Positions 16,112 through 24,103 of a stretch of 64,000 nt of DNA are shown here, piece by piece. The position numbers were made by a program, and so were the translations under genes. This stretch comes from BOG-908 sp964242595. Its GTDB lineage: Bacteria; Pseudomonadota; Alphaproteobacteria; Acetobacterales; Acetobacteraceae. The stretch lies in NCBI GenBank assembly GCA_964242595.1, contig CAXTBC010000006.1, positions 1-64,000 of the forward strand, written 5' to 3'. Every line of letters begins with the position of its first letter. Positions within the stretch are counted from its first letter, which is position 1. Below the pieces are notes generated by a model. That model saw nothing but the letters and a program-made list of their open reading frames with translations. It ran no database searches and had not been told where the DNA came from.

Positions 16112-16747
16112 TTAGGACAACATAAACGGAAACTCGGCATCGAACGGCCCAGGCAGGCCGGGCGGCAGCTCGGCACGCTCGCGCGAGGCCAGGCACTCCA
16201 ACACCAGGTGCTGGGGGGTAATGCGGCCGGCGCGCAGGCTGGCGACATGGAAGCGCGCCTCCGCGGCGGTCGGCCAGCGGGCGAAGGCGAAGCGGAACAC
16301 CGCGTCGGTGAAGCGCTCCGGCCCCAGGCGGCCGGCGTTGGCGTCCAGTTGCAGGCAGGCGGGGTGGGCGGCGACGTCGGCCGTGGTCCAGCCCGGTGGC
16401 TGGCGCAGCATGTCCTCCACAAGCTGTGGGCGCGGCGGATCCAGCTCCGGCACCAGGAGCTGCATCGGGGCGTTCAGGCCGAGCTGCGGCAGGTGCAGCA
16501 CCACTGTGCCGGGGCCGGGCGGCAGTGGCCGGTGCAGCCGGGCGTCGAAGCCGTGATGGCCGTGGCCCTGACCAGAGCGCAGCAGGTCCGGCCGGAAGGC
16601 GTCCGCCATGGCTTCGGCCACGGTCTCGCCCGCACGCTGCACCTGCACGTGGCAGGCCTGCGGCCCGGGGCCGCGCACCCAGCCCTTGATGACGCCGCCC
16701 GAAGTGAGGGTGTCGAGCGTGCCCTGGATGAACGGTCGGGGAGGCAG
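16112..16747 (-). CDS. Uncharacterised protein with DUF4214-like C-terminus; start unclear
   Basis: The reading frame encodes a beta-rich segment (GGVIKGWVRGPGPQACHVQVQRAGETVAEAMADAFRPDLLRSGQGHGHHGFDARL) of a type repeated in many Acetobacteraceae surface-sugar proteins, then a DUF4214-like stretch (FTDAVFRFAFARWPTAAEARFHVASLRAGRITPQHLVLECLASRE). The conserved part begins upstream of the first GTG (16678). In the 70 bases between the preceding stop and that GTG there is no ATG, GTG or TTG; the boundary given uses an in-frame CTG. Either an unusual start is used or the gene has lost its 5' end. Function is unknown. Confidence 0.55.
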   Translation of the reverse strand: MPPRPFIQGTLDTLTSGGVIKGWVRGPGPQACHVQVQRAGETVAEAMADAFRPDLLRSGQGHGHHGFDARLHRPLPPGPGTVVLHLPQLGLNAPMQLLVPELDPPRPQLVEDMLRQPPGWTTADVAAHPACLQLDANAGRLGPERFTDAVFRFAFARWPTAAEARFHVASLRAGRITPQHLVLECLASRERAELPPGLPGPFDAEFPFMLS

Positions 16748-16873
16748 CTTGCGGGCTCCGGTCTGGCCGCAGGTTTATAACGCTGTTGCGCGCCGTTGTC
16801 CCGCGCGGTCTGTTTGCCGGCCTGCTGGCGCTGCTGGCATACTGGGCAAGCTGGCGGAGGGTGCGGGTTGGAG

Positions 16874-18091
16874 ATGCTTGGCGATTGGGGGGACGCGCCG
16901 GCCGTCGTGCTGAGCTGTCCCGGTCCGTTGCGGCGCCACAACGCGGCCCTGCAGCCCTTGGCCGGGCTCGTGCTGCCGCAGGCGTTGCTGGGTAGCGAGT
17001 CGCAGCTCCTGGCCTTTGCCGCCCGCGCAGGCGTCGGCCCGGCGCGTGGCCTGCTTTTCGCACCGTTTCCGGAGATGTTCGCCGGCGCCGCCGCGCTTGA
17101 CGCGGCCTTGGCGCGAACGGGCGCGCGGACCGGCGGCGACGCCGTGCACCTGCGGTTCGGCGGTGTGCGCTCGGCGCGCGTGCTGAAGGGTGCGCGCAAT
17201 GCCGTCATGCTGGCCGAATTCCCGGGACCGCCGCTGTTGACGGCCAGCGAGCATCCGTTCGCGAGCGGCACGATGGTGCCGGCCGCCGTCGCGCGCGCCT
17301 ACGCGCTGACGCCACAGGCGGTCCGGACGCATCGCATCGGTGGCGGCCCGGTGGCAATTCTGCCGGCCGGCCTCGCGGGAGCCGGGCTGGCGGGGGTGCC
17401 GGCGGGCACGAAGAGCCCCGGGCTGGAGGCGGCCTGCCTGGCCGGCTTCCGCTCCGGAGCCTGGGCCTCCGGCGCGCCGCAACAGCCGGGTGCATGCCCG
17501 GCGGACGGCACGCCCACAGTGCTCCTGCCGTGGAACATGGACCATCCCGGCAGCGCGGTGCCGGCGCTGCTGGTACGCCTGGCACGGCTGGCCGGCGCGG
17601 GGGCCGCGCTGCCGCGCCTGGTGCTGCTGCCGTTCAACTACGTGGGCCAGACCGGAATCATCCGCGACGTGATCGCCCGAATCGGTGCTGCGTCCACCGC
17701 GCCCGCTGCCCTGCTGGGCAAGCTGTTCGTGGCCCGGGTGCGGACCACGGCGGGGGTGGCCGCGCTGTGCCGGCTGTCGCGCACCGCCTGGGTGGACGGC
17801 AACGATCCGGAGCACTGGTGGACGCTCGAGCGCCTGGCGGCCTGCGGCATCGCCACCATCCTGCTCGACGCAAGCCTGGACCAGCCTGGTGCGCCCACGC
17901 TGCGGCTGGCCTCCTGCGAGGCACTGAGGGTGGAGGCCGAGACGCGCTGTGGCGTGCTGATCTTCCAGGCGCGGCTGCCGGCCTTGCGCACGCTGGGCCA
18001 TCTGCTGGAGGTCACGCGCCAGCAACAGGCGCTGACGCCGCCGTTGCCGGTAGCCGTGCCAGCCCGCAAACGCGCCAGGGCGGCCGCTTGA
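16874..18091 (+). CDS. Uncharacterised protein, glycosyltransferase neighbourhood
   Basis: This 405-residue protein is not one I recognise. It is Ala/Leu-rich with no signal peptide or membrane segments. Segments such as TVLLPWNMDHPGSAVPALLVRLARLAG, VLLPFNYVGQTGIIRDVIARIG and WVDGNDPEHWWTLERLAACGI suggest a Rossmann-like sugar-handling fold. It overlaps the following GT4 gene by TTGA and so is coupled to it. The ATG (MLGDWGDAP) is used here, but a TTG two codons upstream has the better spacing from GGAGG. A role in the same glycan pathway is inferred. Confidence 0.7.
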   Translation: MLGDWGDAPAVVLSCPGPLRRHNAALQPLAGLVLPQALLGSESQLLAFAARAGVGPARGLLFAPFPEMFAGAAALDAALARTGARTGGDAVHLRFGGVRSARVLKGARNAVMLAEFPGPPLLTASEHPFASGTMVPAAVARAYALTPQAVRTHRIGGGPVAILPAGLAGAGLAGVPAGTKSPGLEAACLAGFRSGAWASGAPQQPGACPADGTPTVLLPWNMDHPGSAVPALLVRLARLAGAGAALPRLVLLPFNYVGQTGIIRDVIARIGAASTAPAALLGKLFVARVRTTAGVAALCRLSRTAWVDGNDPEHWWTLERLAACGIATILLDASLDQPGAPTLRLASCEALRVEAETRCGVLIFQARLPALRTLGHLLEVTRQQQALTPPLPVAVPARKRARAAA

Positions 18092-19257
18092 GCGGGCTGG
18101 CAGAAGCCGCCACCAGGCTCGAGGCAACAGGCGGGCAGGTTTATTTCGACGTCTCGCCGCTGCTCGAAGCGCAGTGGACGGGCATCCCCATCGTAGCGGC
18201 CGGCTTGGCACAGGCGATGCTGGCCGCCTTGGGGGACCGGTTGCACTTCTTCCTGGCCGAAGCGGTGATCGACCAGGCGCTGGTAGCCGACGCGCTGCGC
18301 CGGCGCAGCGGGCTGTTCCTGCTGCGCGACCAGGCCTGCGGCCGGGCCAGAACCGCCACGTTGCCCGTGCTGTCCGCCGCCGCCGGCCCCACGCTCGGCG
18401 TGTTTCCGTCCGTCAAGCAGATCCGCGGCGCATTCAGCGTGGAGGCCAGCCTGTTCCACGACCTGTCCACGCTGGTGCTGCCCTACTTCCACATTCCCGG
18501 CAACGTGGAGCACCACATGGAAGCGATGCTGGCCGACATCGCCTCGGACGACTTGGTGGCCGCCGTGTCGGCAGCCTCGCGTGACGACCTGGCGGCCTAC
18601 CTGGGACTGGACCCCGCGCGCATCCTGGTGGTGCCGAACGGCGTCAGCTGGCCGGACGGCTTCGCCGTGCAGGCGGCCAACGAGCGCGGCCCGGCAGGCG
18701 CCGAGCCGTACATGCTGATCCTGGGCACCCGCGAGCCGCGCAAGAACGTGAGGCTGGTGTTCGAGATGCTGGCCGCATCGCCGGGGTTGCTGGAAGCCCA
18801 GCGGTTCGTGTTCGCCGGCAAGATGGGCTGGCTGGAGGAGCAGCACGCGCTGCCGCCGGCGCTCGAGCCCGCGCGCGCCGCCGGCCGGATCCTGTTCACC
18901 GGTTTCGTGGACGACTTCACCAAGTACAAGCTGCTCGCCGGCGCGGAAGCCACGCTCTACCCCTCGCTCTTCGAGGGGTTCGGGCTGCCGGTGCTCGAAA
19001 GCCTCTCGGCCGGCACACCCTGTGTGGCGTCCTGGAGCTCCAGCATCCCCGAGGTCGGAGGGGACGTGTGCACGTATTTCGACCCGCTTTCGGCCGCCGA
19101 CATGCGGCGCGCGGTGCTGGAGATGGGGGTGCGGCGACGGCGCCAGGGCGAAGCATTGCGGCGGGCCTGTCTGGCCCGGGCGGCACAGTTCGGGTGGGAT
19201 GGGGCGGCGGGGTTGATCCTTTGCGGGTTGCTGGATTGCTTGAAGGGCAGGAAGTAA
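18088..19257 (+). CDS. Glycosyltransferase family 4 protein
   Basis: The 389-residue product has the GT-B fold of GT4. It contains the acceptor-domain hinge ILVVPNGVSWPDGF, the nucleotide-sugar domain start MLILGTREPRKNVRLVFEML, and the EX7E-like motif YPSLFEGFGLPVLESLSAGTPCVASWSSSIPEVGGD. Such enzymes transfer a sugar from a nucleotide donor in capsule or LPS synthesis. The TTG start overlaps the stop of the upstream unknown gene (TTGA) and has AGGG nearby. It is the last gene of this short rightward unit and is followed by a family-A repeat. Confidence 0.85.
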   Translation: MSGLAEAATRLEATGGQVYFDVSPLLEAQWTGIPIVAAGLAQAMLAALGDRLHFFLAEAVIDQALVADALRRRSGLFLLRDQACGRARTATLPVLSAAAGPTLGVFPSVKQIRGAFSVEASLFHDLSTLVLPYFHIPGNVEHHMEAMLADIASDDLVAAVSAASRDDLAAYLGLDPARILVVPNGVSWPDGFAVQAANERGPAGAEPYMLILGTREPRKNVRLVFEMLAASPGLLEAQRFVFAGKMGWLEEQHALPPALEPARAAGRILFTGFVDDFTKYKLLAGAEATLYPSLFEGFGLPVLESLSAGTPCVASWSSSIPEVGGDVCTYFDPLSAADMRRAVLEMGVRRRRQGEALRRACLARAAQFGWDGAAGLILCGLLDCLKGRK

Positions 19258-19370
19258 GGCCTTCTTTTTCGAGAAAAAGAAGCAAAAAGCTTTTGCTGAC
19301 TGGGCGCGCGCTGACGATTGGGCGCTCGTCTGCTTCGACTTCTCTTTTGCAAAAGAGAACGCCTTCCTTG
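19257..19370. repeat. Family-A palindromic repeat (right arm divergent)
   Basis: The left arm (aaggccttctttttcgag, gaaaaagaagc, agcttttg) is standard and begins within the stop region of the GT4 gene. The right arm has diverged to ttctcttttgcaaaagagaa followed by cgccttccttgc, keeping the hairpin although the bases changed. Confidence 0.75.
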
Positions 19371-19401
19371 CTTCCTCCACTGCACTGCGGGAGAAGCCCG
19401 C

Positions 19402-20175
19402 ATGAGCGCCTTCTTCGAAGAGAAAGTCCTGTCCGTCCGCCACTGGACCGACACCCTGTTCAGCTTCACCTGCAGCCGGGATCCTACCTTCCGCTTCAAG
19501 AGCGGGCAGTTCTCCATGATCGGCCTGCCGGTGGACGGGCGGCCGCTACTGCGCGCCTACAGCATGGTCAGCGCCAATTGGGAGGAGCACCTGCAGTTCC
19601 TCAGCATCAAAGTGGCCGACGGTCCACTGACCTCTCGCCTGCAGCACATCGTGCCGGGCGACACGGTGCTGATCGGCCGCAAGCCGGTAGGCACGCTGCT
19701 GGCCGAGAGCCTGCTGCCCGGCCGCAACCTCTATTTGCTGGGCACCGGCACCGGTTTGGCGCCGTTCATGAGCCTGATCAAGGACCCCGAGACTTACGAG
19801 CCGTTCGAGCACGTGGTGCTGGTGCATGGGGTGCGCAGCATCGCCGAGCTCGCCTACGAGCAGGAAATCGACAAGGAGCTGCGCGTCCACGAACTGCTGG
19901 GCGAGTTCACCTCCGAAAAGCTGCTCTACTACCCGACGGTGACGCGCGAGGCGTTCCGCAACCAGGGCCGGGTGACCGAGCTGATGTTCTCCGGCAAACT
20001 GGCGGCCGATTTGGGCCTGCCTCCCGTGGACCGGGCGCAGGACAGGGTGATGCTGTGCGGCAGCCCCGGGCTGCTGGCCGATTTCGGCGCCTGGTTCGAG
20101 GCCGGCGGCTGGGTTGAGGGGACCAACACGAGGCAGGGCGAGTACGTGATCGAGAAAGCGTTCGTGGAGAAGTGA
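19402..20175 (+). CDS. fpr: Ferredoxin--NADP reductase
   Basis: The 257-residue flavoprotein is a bacterial subclass FPR. It has the FAD motif RAYSMVS (residues near 52-58), the FAD phosphate region DGPLTSRLQHI, the NADP motif GTGTGLAPFMSLI, VMLCGSP, and the C-terminal AFVEK typical of the subclass. It moves electrons between NADPH and ferredoxin/flavodoxin, supporting oxidative-stress defence and Fe-S enzymes. The ATG giving MSAFFEEKVL is preceded by GGGAGAAG. It stands alone between a family-A repeat and a pseudogene. Confidence 0.93.
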   Translation: MSAFFEEKVLSVRHWTDTLFSFTCSRDPTFRFKSGQFSMIGLPVDGRPLLRAYSMVSANWEEHLQFLSIKVADGPLTSRLQHIVPGDTVLIGRKPVGTLLAESLLPGRNLYLLGTGTGLAPFMSLIKDPETYEPFEHVVLVHGVRSIAELAYEQEIDKELRVHELLGEFTSEKLLYYPTVTREAFRNQGRVTELMFSGKLAADLGLPPVDRAQDRVMLCGSPGLLADFGAWFEAGGWVEGTNTRQGEYVIEKAFVEK

Positions 20176-20226
20176 GACGGCAGGCTGGCTTGGGGCCCCG
20201 TGCCTTGAACTGACTGTGGGTTGGCG

Positions 20227-20662
20227 ATGGACCTCTACCGGAAGGGCAAGCGCGCGCTGGTCACCGGTGCCTCGAAAGGCGTCGCGTGGCGATCGCCAGG
20301 CTGCTGGCCGAGGAGGCTGCCACTTGGTCGCTAGCAACCCAGAGACCCTCGAGAGCGCGGCAGCCATCATACGGGTACGGCACGGCGTGACGGTACGGAG
20401 GATAGCTGCCGACCTGTCGCAATAGACGCAGATCGGGCGAATGGCAGAACCACCGAACGCATCGAAATGCTGCTGCGTGACCAGGCGGCCGCGACGACGG
20501 CGACCCGGACCGGTGGCAGGACGCGTTCTCCGACATGGCGTTCGGGCGGCCGGCAACGCCCGAGGAGATCGCCAACTCGGCGGCCTTCGTGGCCTCGCGC
20601 GCTTCTCTTACACTCCGGGACCATCCCTGAAGATCGACGACCCGGCACGGCGACCGGGTTAG
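20227..20662 (+). pseudogene. Decayed short-chain dehydrogenase/reductase
   Basis: The remains of one SDR gene are spread over three frames. They are MDLYRKGKRALVTGASKG (cofactor-binding N-terminus), then VASNPETLESAAAIIRVRHGVTVRRIAADLS in a second frame, then FGRPATPEEIANSAAFVASRAS and SYTPGPSLKIDD, the usual SDR C-terminus. A complete SDR needs about 750 bases; only 436 are present, and the catalytic YxxxK region is missing. So it carries frameshifts and an internal deletion and cannot be functional. Confidence 0.8.
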
Positions 20663-20712
20663 CGACATGAGGAGAGACGGTCATCCTTTAGGAGAAGGTA
20701 AGCCGGCCTCGG

Positions 20713-21405
20713 CTACCTGGAGACCGCGGCTACGAAGTAGCCGTTATGCCATTCGCTGTGCTGGTGCTTGACCTCAGGCAGTGTGTTGTCGAGCGTGGTG
20801 CGTATCTCGAACGCATAGTCGATTTTCAGGCCAGAGGCGGCAAGGCCTTGCCGCGTGCCTTGGCGTACATCCTGCCAGTTCCAGTCATCGACGATGACGA
20901 CGTGATGGGGTTCTAGCGCGGGTTGGGCGACGGTGATGCCGTCCTGATGGTCGGCCTTTTTATGCGGCCCGTCGAAGAGGTAGACGTTGAAGGGGCCGAG
21001 CTGATCGTAGGCGACGGCACGGAAGTCACTCTCGATGAAGCGGACGTCGGACATACCCTTGTGGCGGGCGAGGTTTTGCATAAACGCGGCTTTCGGGCCG
21101 CCGAACATGCTCCAGTTGTCGATGGCCACCGCGGCGAGCTGGTTGCCGCTGATCGCCGCGCACAGCGTGGATCCCTGCCAGGAGCCGACTTCGAGGTAGC
21201 GCGGCTGCGGCACGCGGCGGATCAGGTTGTTGACGAAATGGCGGTATTTCCGCCCGGACATGCCCGGTATCGTCAGCACCGCCGGGTCCAGACCGCTGCG
21301 TTCGGCCAGCGCGTCCTGCAGCGACGACTTGACGTGCCCGATCAGCACCGCCGCCTCGGGAGCCGGGTCCGCAACACCCCCACTCTCGGTAAAATGGTAA
21401 GCCAT
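20713..21405 (-). CDS. Class I SAM-dependent methyltransferase
   Basis: The 230-residue protein has a methyltransferase-24-like core: RYLEVGSWQGSTLCAA (motif I), VAIDNW (acidic end of strand 2), DVRFIESDFRAV, FNVYLFDGPHKKADHQDGI and VVIVDDWNW. Similar proteins are often encoded in glycan clusters and methylate sugars or small molecules. The ATG giving MAYHFTESGG is chosen. It is isolated between a decayed SDR and a family-A cluster, so its substrate cannot be guessed. Confidence 0.8.
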   Translation of the reverse strand: MAYHFTESGGVADPAPEAAVLIGHVKSSLQDALAERSGLDPAVLTIPGMSGRKYRHFVNNLIRRVPQPRYLEVGSWQGSTLCAAISGNQLAAVAIDNWSMFGGPKAAFMQNLARHKGMSDVRFIESDFRAVAYDQLGPFNVYLFDGPHKKADHQDGITVAQPALEPHHVVIVDDWNWQDVRQGTRQGLAASGLKIDYAFEIRTTLDNTLPEVKHQHSEWHNGYFVAAVSR

Positions 21406-21439
21406 GACTTCCCCTGCTCCTGCCACGGAGTTCGCGACA

Positions 21440-21665
21440 AACAAAAGTGTTTTGCCTCCTCTTCTTCAAAAGAGGGCCTTGGACCAACCCGCGTTGGGCT
21501 TACTTATTGAAAGCAAGCAGTTCTTTTTTGAAAAAAAGGACCAAAAAACTTTTGCTTCCCGCATTTGAAACAGCCCGGTGCCTTGGGATGAGTCGAGGCC
21601 GCTGATACAGCGCAGGAACAAAAGTTTTTTGCTTCCTTTTTTTCAAAAAAGAAGGTCTTGCTTCC
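21440..21665. repeat. Family-A repeats, one half and one complete copy
   Basis: A degenerate half copy (acaaaagtgttttgcctcc, ttcaaaagagggcctt) is followed, 30 bases on, by a complete copy. That copy has left arm aagcagttcttttttgaaaa and right arm aaaagttttttgcttcc with caaaaaagaaggtcttgc. They fill the space between the methyltransferase start and the otsB stop. Confidence 0.8.
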
Positions 21666-21697
21666 TTTGCAACGATCAATCTCAACGCAGGCTGGTA

Positions 21698-22408
21698 TTA
21701 CTTCACTTCCCTGATCCAGGCCCTGAAGTCAGAAGGCGTCGCGAAATCCTCCGGCAGCCGCAGCCCGAACCCACCCAGCGCGCGCGCCGCGTCCATGCCG
21801 TCCTCGTCAGTCACGTCGTCCCCCACGAACACCGGTGATCGACCGACAAACGGCGGTTGCGCCATGATCGCGTGCACCGCAGTCGCCTTGCTGATGCCGG
21901 CAGGGCGCAGTTCCCAGGCCATCTTGGCGGCCATCAGCTCGAAGCTGCCAGGCTGCCGGGCCAGTAACGCGCGCAAGGCGGCCTGGAGGGCTGGGCCGCT
22001 GGACGGCGTGGCGCGGTAGTGCAGGGCAAAGCCGTTCCGCTTGCGTTCCAGCATGGCGCCCGGATAAGCGGCGGTCAGCGCCGCGGCTTCGTCCAGCCAC
22101 GCCGACGGCACCGATGGCAACACCGAGGTCTCGACGGAACCGCCGGGCATGCGGCGCAACGCGGCGCCGTGTTCGCCGGCAACCGCCGTGACGCAATCGC
22201 CCAGCAGCGCGTCGATCTGCGCGATGGGGCGGCCGGAGACTATGGCGAGCGCGCCGCCGCAGAGCGTACGCAGGGCGCGCAGCGCACCGGGCAGGGTCGG
22301 GTCGACCACCACGCTGTCCGGCGTCGGGGCGATGTCGACGAGCGTGCCGTCGAAATCCAGCAGGTAGGCCGCCCGCGCCGGGCCGGGGAGGTCAGCTGCA
22401 GGCGGCAA
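21698..22408 (-). CDS. otsB: Trehalose-6-phosphate phosphatase
   Basis: The product of about 236 residues is a HAD-superfamily phosphatase with DFDGTLVDI (nucleophile Asp), IVSGRP, ERKRNGFALHYR, and VFVGDDVTDEDGM (metal-binding acids), the OtsB pattern. It dephosphorylates trehalose 6-phosphate to trehalose for osmotic or desiccation protection. OtsA is not in the window. The best start is a TTG (MPPAADLPG) that lies inside the end of the DUF2155 gene, giving a 17-base overlap; no strong ribosome-binding site is seen, so expression by coupling to DUF2155 is likely. Confidence 0.85.
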   Translation of the reverse strand: MPPAADLPGPARAAYLLDFDGTLVDIAPTPDSVVVDPTLPGALRALRTLCGGALAIVSGRPIAQIDALLGDCVTAVAGEHGAALRRMPGGSVETSVLPSVPSAWLDEAAALTAAYPGAMLERKRNGFALHYRATPSSGPALQAALRALLARQPGSFELMAAKMAWELRPAGISKATAVHAIMAQPPFVGRSPVFVGDDVTDEDGMDAARALGGFGLRLPEDFATPSDFRAWIREVK

Positions 22409-22781
22409 GCTGGATGTCGTAGACGGGGTGCTCCAGCATGGCGGCGGCCGGCTCGTTAGCCAGGATCCAGCCCTGGAAGCCGGGGTTGCCCTCACGGCTG
22501 TCGACCACGCTGAGCTCGGCGGTGGCGTCCTGCGGTAGGTCCGGCGGGCGCACCGCGCAGCCCTGCAGCTTGATGGTGAGCGATTGCAGGGTGCGCTGCT
22601 CGCCCACGTGCAAAATGAGGGTGGTGACGGTCGAGTCCAGCTTGTTGAGCACGCGCAAGGTGGCGGACTGGCGGGCCACCCAGGCGTCGGGCGGAGAGAT
22701 GGTGGGAGAGGGTACCGTCTCGGCCAGGGCGACACGGCCCAGCAAGCCTAGCAGCAGCACGGCATAGGCGGCGCGCCTCAT
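22392..22781 (-). CDS. DUF2155 domain-containing periplasmic protein
   Basis: The 129-residue protein has a cleavable signal peptide (MRRAAYAVLLLGLLGRVALAE) and the DUF2155 core: LRVLNKLDSTVTTLILHVGE, LQGCAVRPPD and FQGWILANEPAAAMLEHPVYDI. The function of the domain is unknown, but its genes are regularly found beside mlaD and NDUFA12 homologues in alphaproteobacteria, as here. The start overlaps the preceding small gene by ATGA and its end overlaps otsB. Confidence 0.85.
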   Translation of the reverse strand: MRRAAYAVLLLGLLGRVALAETVPSPTISPPDAWVARQSATLRVLNKLDSTVTTLILHVGEQRTLQSLTIKLQGCAVRPPDLPQDATAELSVVDSREGNPGFQGWILANEPAAAMLEHPVYDIQLAACS

Positions 22782-22987
22782 GCGCGTGGCGCCTTCAGGC
22801 TGGCAACCAACTCGGCCACGGCGGCGCGCATGTAGGCCTCGTCCACGCCCATCAGCAGCGCGTCCTCGAACGCGTCCTGCATGACGTGGCGCAGCTCGTC
22901 GAAGTTCTCGTTGAGGACGTCCAGCTTGTCGCGGCAGGAGACGGGCTCGCCGTCCGGCTGCGGCCAGATGCGGCGGGCGGCGTTCAT
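22778..22987 (-). CDS. Small conserved hypothetical protein
   Basis: This 69-residue cytoplasmic protein is mostly helical and acidic in the middle (CRDKLDVLNENFDELRHVMQDAFEDALLMGVDEAYMRAAVAELV). It overlaps both neighbours by ATGA (mlaD upstream, DUF2155 downstream), which strongly supports translation. I do not recognise the family. Confidence 0.7.
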   Translation of the reverse strand: MNAARRIWPQPDGEPVSCRDKLDVLNENFDELRHVMQDAFEDALLMGVDEAYMRAAVAELVASLKAPRA

Positions 22988-23490
22988 TGCGGGGCGGGCG
23001 AGCTTCCTGCCGCGGCCGGCTTGGCCACAGCCTTTCCCGTATCCTTCGTGGACCCGAAGATGTATTTTCCGATCAGCGCCTCGATGTTTACCGAGCCCTG
23101 GGTGATGGTGATTGTGGCGCCCGGCTTCAGCACGGCATCCTCGCCGCCGGTGGCCAGCGCCAGGTACTTGCCGCCGAGCAGGCCGTCGGTTGAGATGGTG
23201 GCCGAGCTGTCTGTGGTCAGCGAGACGTCGTGCTGAACGCTGAAGGCCACGTCCGCAAGGTAGGTCTTAGGGTTCAGACTGACGGACTCCACGCTGCCCA
23301 CCTTCACGCCGGCGATGCGCACCTCGGCGCCGGTCGACAGGCCGTCCGCGTGGTCGAAATCGGCGTGCAGGTCGTAGCCGCCGCCGCTCAGGTGCTGGCC
23401 GGTGTTGGCCACCGCGTAGACCAGGAAGCCGCCGGCCACCAGAAGGACCGCGGCGCCGGTGGCGATCTCCAGCGCGGAATGGCGGGCCAT
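22984..23490 (-). CDS. mlaD: Outer-membrane lipid asymmetry protein MlaD
   Basis: The 168-residue product has one N-terminal membrane anchor (ALEIATGAAVLLVAGGFLVYAVA) and an MCE domain (YDLHADFDHADGLSTGAEVRIAGVKVGSVESVSL, then TDGLLGGKYLALATGG). MlaD is the periplasmic hexameric subunit of the MlaFEDB ABC transporter that moves phospholipids between the membranes. The other mla genes are not in the window. It follows the NDUFA12 gene by 4 bases and overlaps the next gene by ATGA. Confidence 0.92.
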   Translation of the reverse strand: MARHSALEIATGAAVLLVAGGFLVYAVANTGQHLSGGGYDLHADFDHADGLSTGAEVRIAGVKVGSVESVSLNPKTYLADVAFSVQHDVSLTTDSSATISTDGLLGGKYLALATGGEDAVLKPGATITITQGSVNIEALIGKYIFGSTKDTGKAVAKPAAAGSSPAPQ

Positions 23491-23494
23491 CGGC

Positions 23495-23908
23495 TCAGAC
23501 GCCTTGCGGCGGCAGGGCCACCACGTCGCGCTCGGGCAGGCTCAGCGTGGGCGGGCCGTCGGGGGACCAGGCCTCGTAGTCGCCGGTGGCCGCCGCCCGA
23601 TGGCCGCCCTTGTAGTCGTGGCCGGGCGGGCGGTAGGCGAGCGCGGTGCCGGTGCGGTTGGGCAGATGCGGCTTCTGCCAGGGCTGGCGCGGCACGTCGG
23701 TCAGCGGCGCGTCCACGGTGTAGTGCAGCCAGGCGTGCCACTCGGCGGGGATCACGCTGGCTTCCTCGGGGCCGTTGAACATCACCCAGCGGCGCTGGCG
23801 CAGGCGGCCGGCGCGGAGCTTGCGCTCCTGGTAGTAGCGGTTGCCCGCAGCGTCGGTCCCTACGGGCTGGCCGCGGAAGAGGGTGAACAGCCTTGTGCCG
23901 ATATTCAT
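23495..23908 (-). CDS. NADH:ubiquinone oxidoreductase subunit NDUFA12 family
   Basis: The 137-residue protein matches the 17.2-kDa accessory subunit of complex I found in alphaproteobacteria and mitochondria. The signature is GTDAAGNRYYQER, RRWVMFNGPEEASVIPAEWHAWLHY and KPHLPNRTGTALAYRPPG. It binds the peripheral arm at the cytoplasmic face. It is the first gene of the compact leftward cluster NDUFA12 - mlaD - small gene - DUF2155 - otsB. Confidence 0.92.
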   Translation of the reverse strand: MNIGTRLFTLFRGQPVGTDAAGNRYYQERKLRAGRLRQRRWVMFNGPEEASVIPAEWHAWLHYTVDAPLTDVPRQPWQKPHLPNRTGTALAYRPPGHDYKGGHRAAATGDYEAWSPDGPPTLSLPERDVVALPPQGV

Positions 23909-23937
23909 GCGGCTGGGTTATAGGGGTGGGGGGCTGG

Positions 23938-23988
23938 GCAAGGAAGCAGTTCTTTTTTCGAGAAAAAGAGCCAAAAAGCTTTTGCTCC
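23938..23988. repeat. Family-A half element, divergent junction
   Basis: A single arm (aaggaagcagttcttttttc, gagaaaaagagcc, aaaaagctttt) lies between the divergent NDUFA12 and TSCPD genes. It is one of only two copies found between divergent genes. Confidence 0.75.
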
Positions 23989-24103
23989 CTGTCGGGTCAC
24001 GCGGACAGGTTCGCTTCACCTTAATCTACATGATGTGGCCTCTTGCGTCCTTTGGCCCAAAATGTGTGTTCCCGAGTCGAATCTTTCGTGCTTACCTGCG
24101 CCC

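Noticed and set aside
17638..19443. Minus-strand frame spanning the unknown and GT4 genes
   Set aside because: Same shadow behaviour; it also reads through a family-A repeat.
21698..22735. Extending otsB back through the DUF2155 gene
   Set aside because: The extra N-terminal 109 residues are a Ser/Pro/Arg-rich translation of the DUF2155 coding region in another frame; OtsB homology begins after the TTG at 22408.
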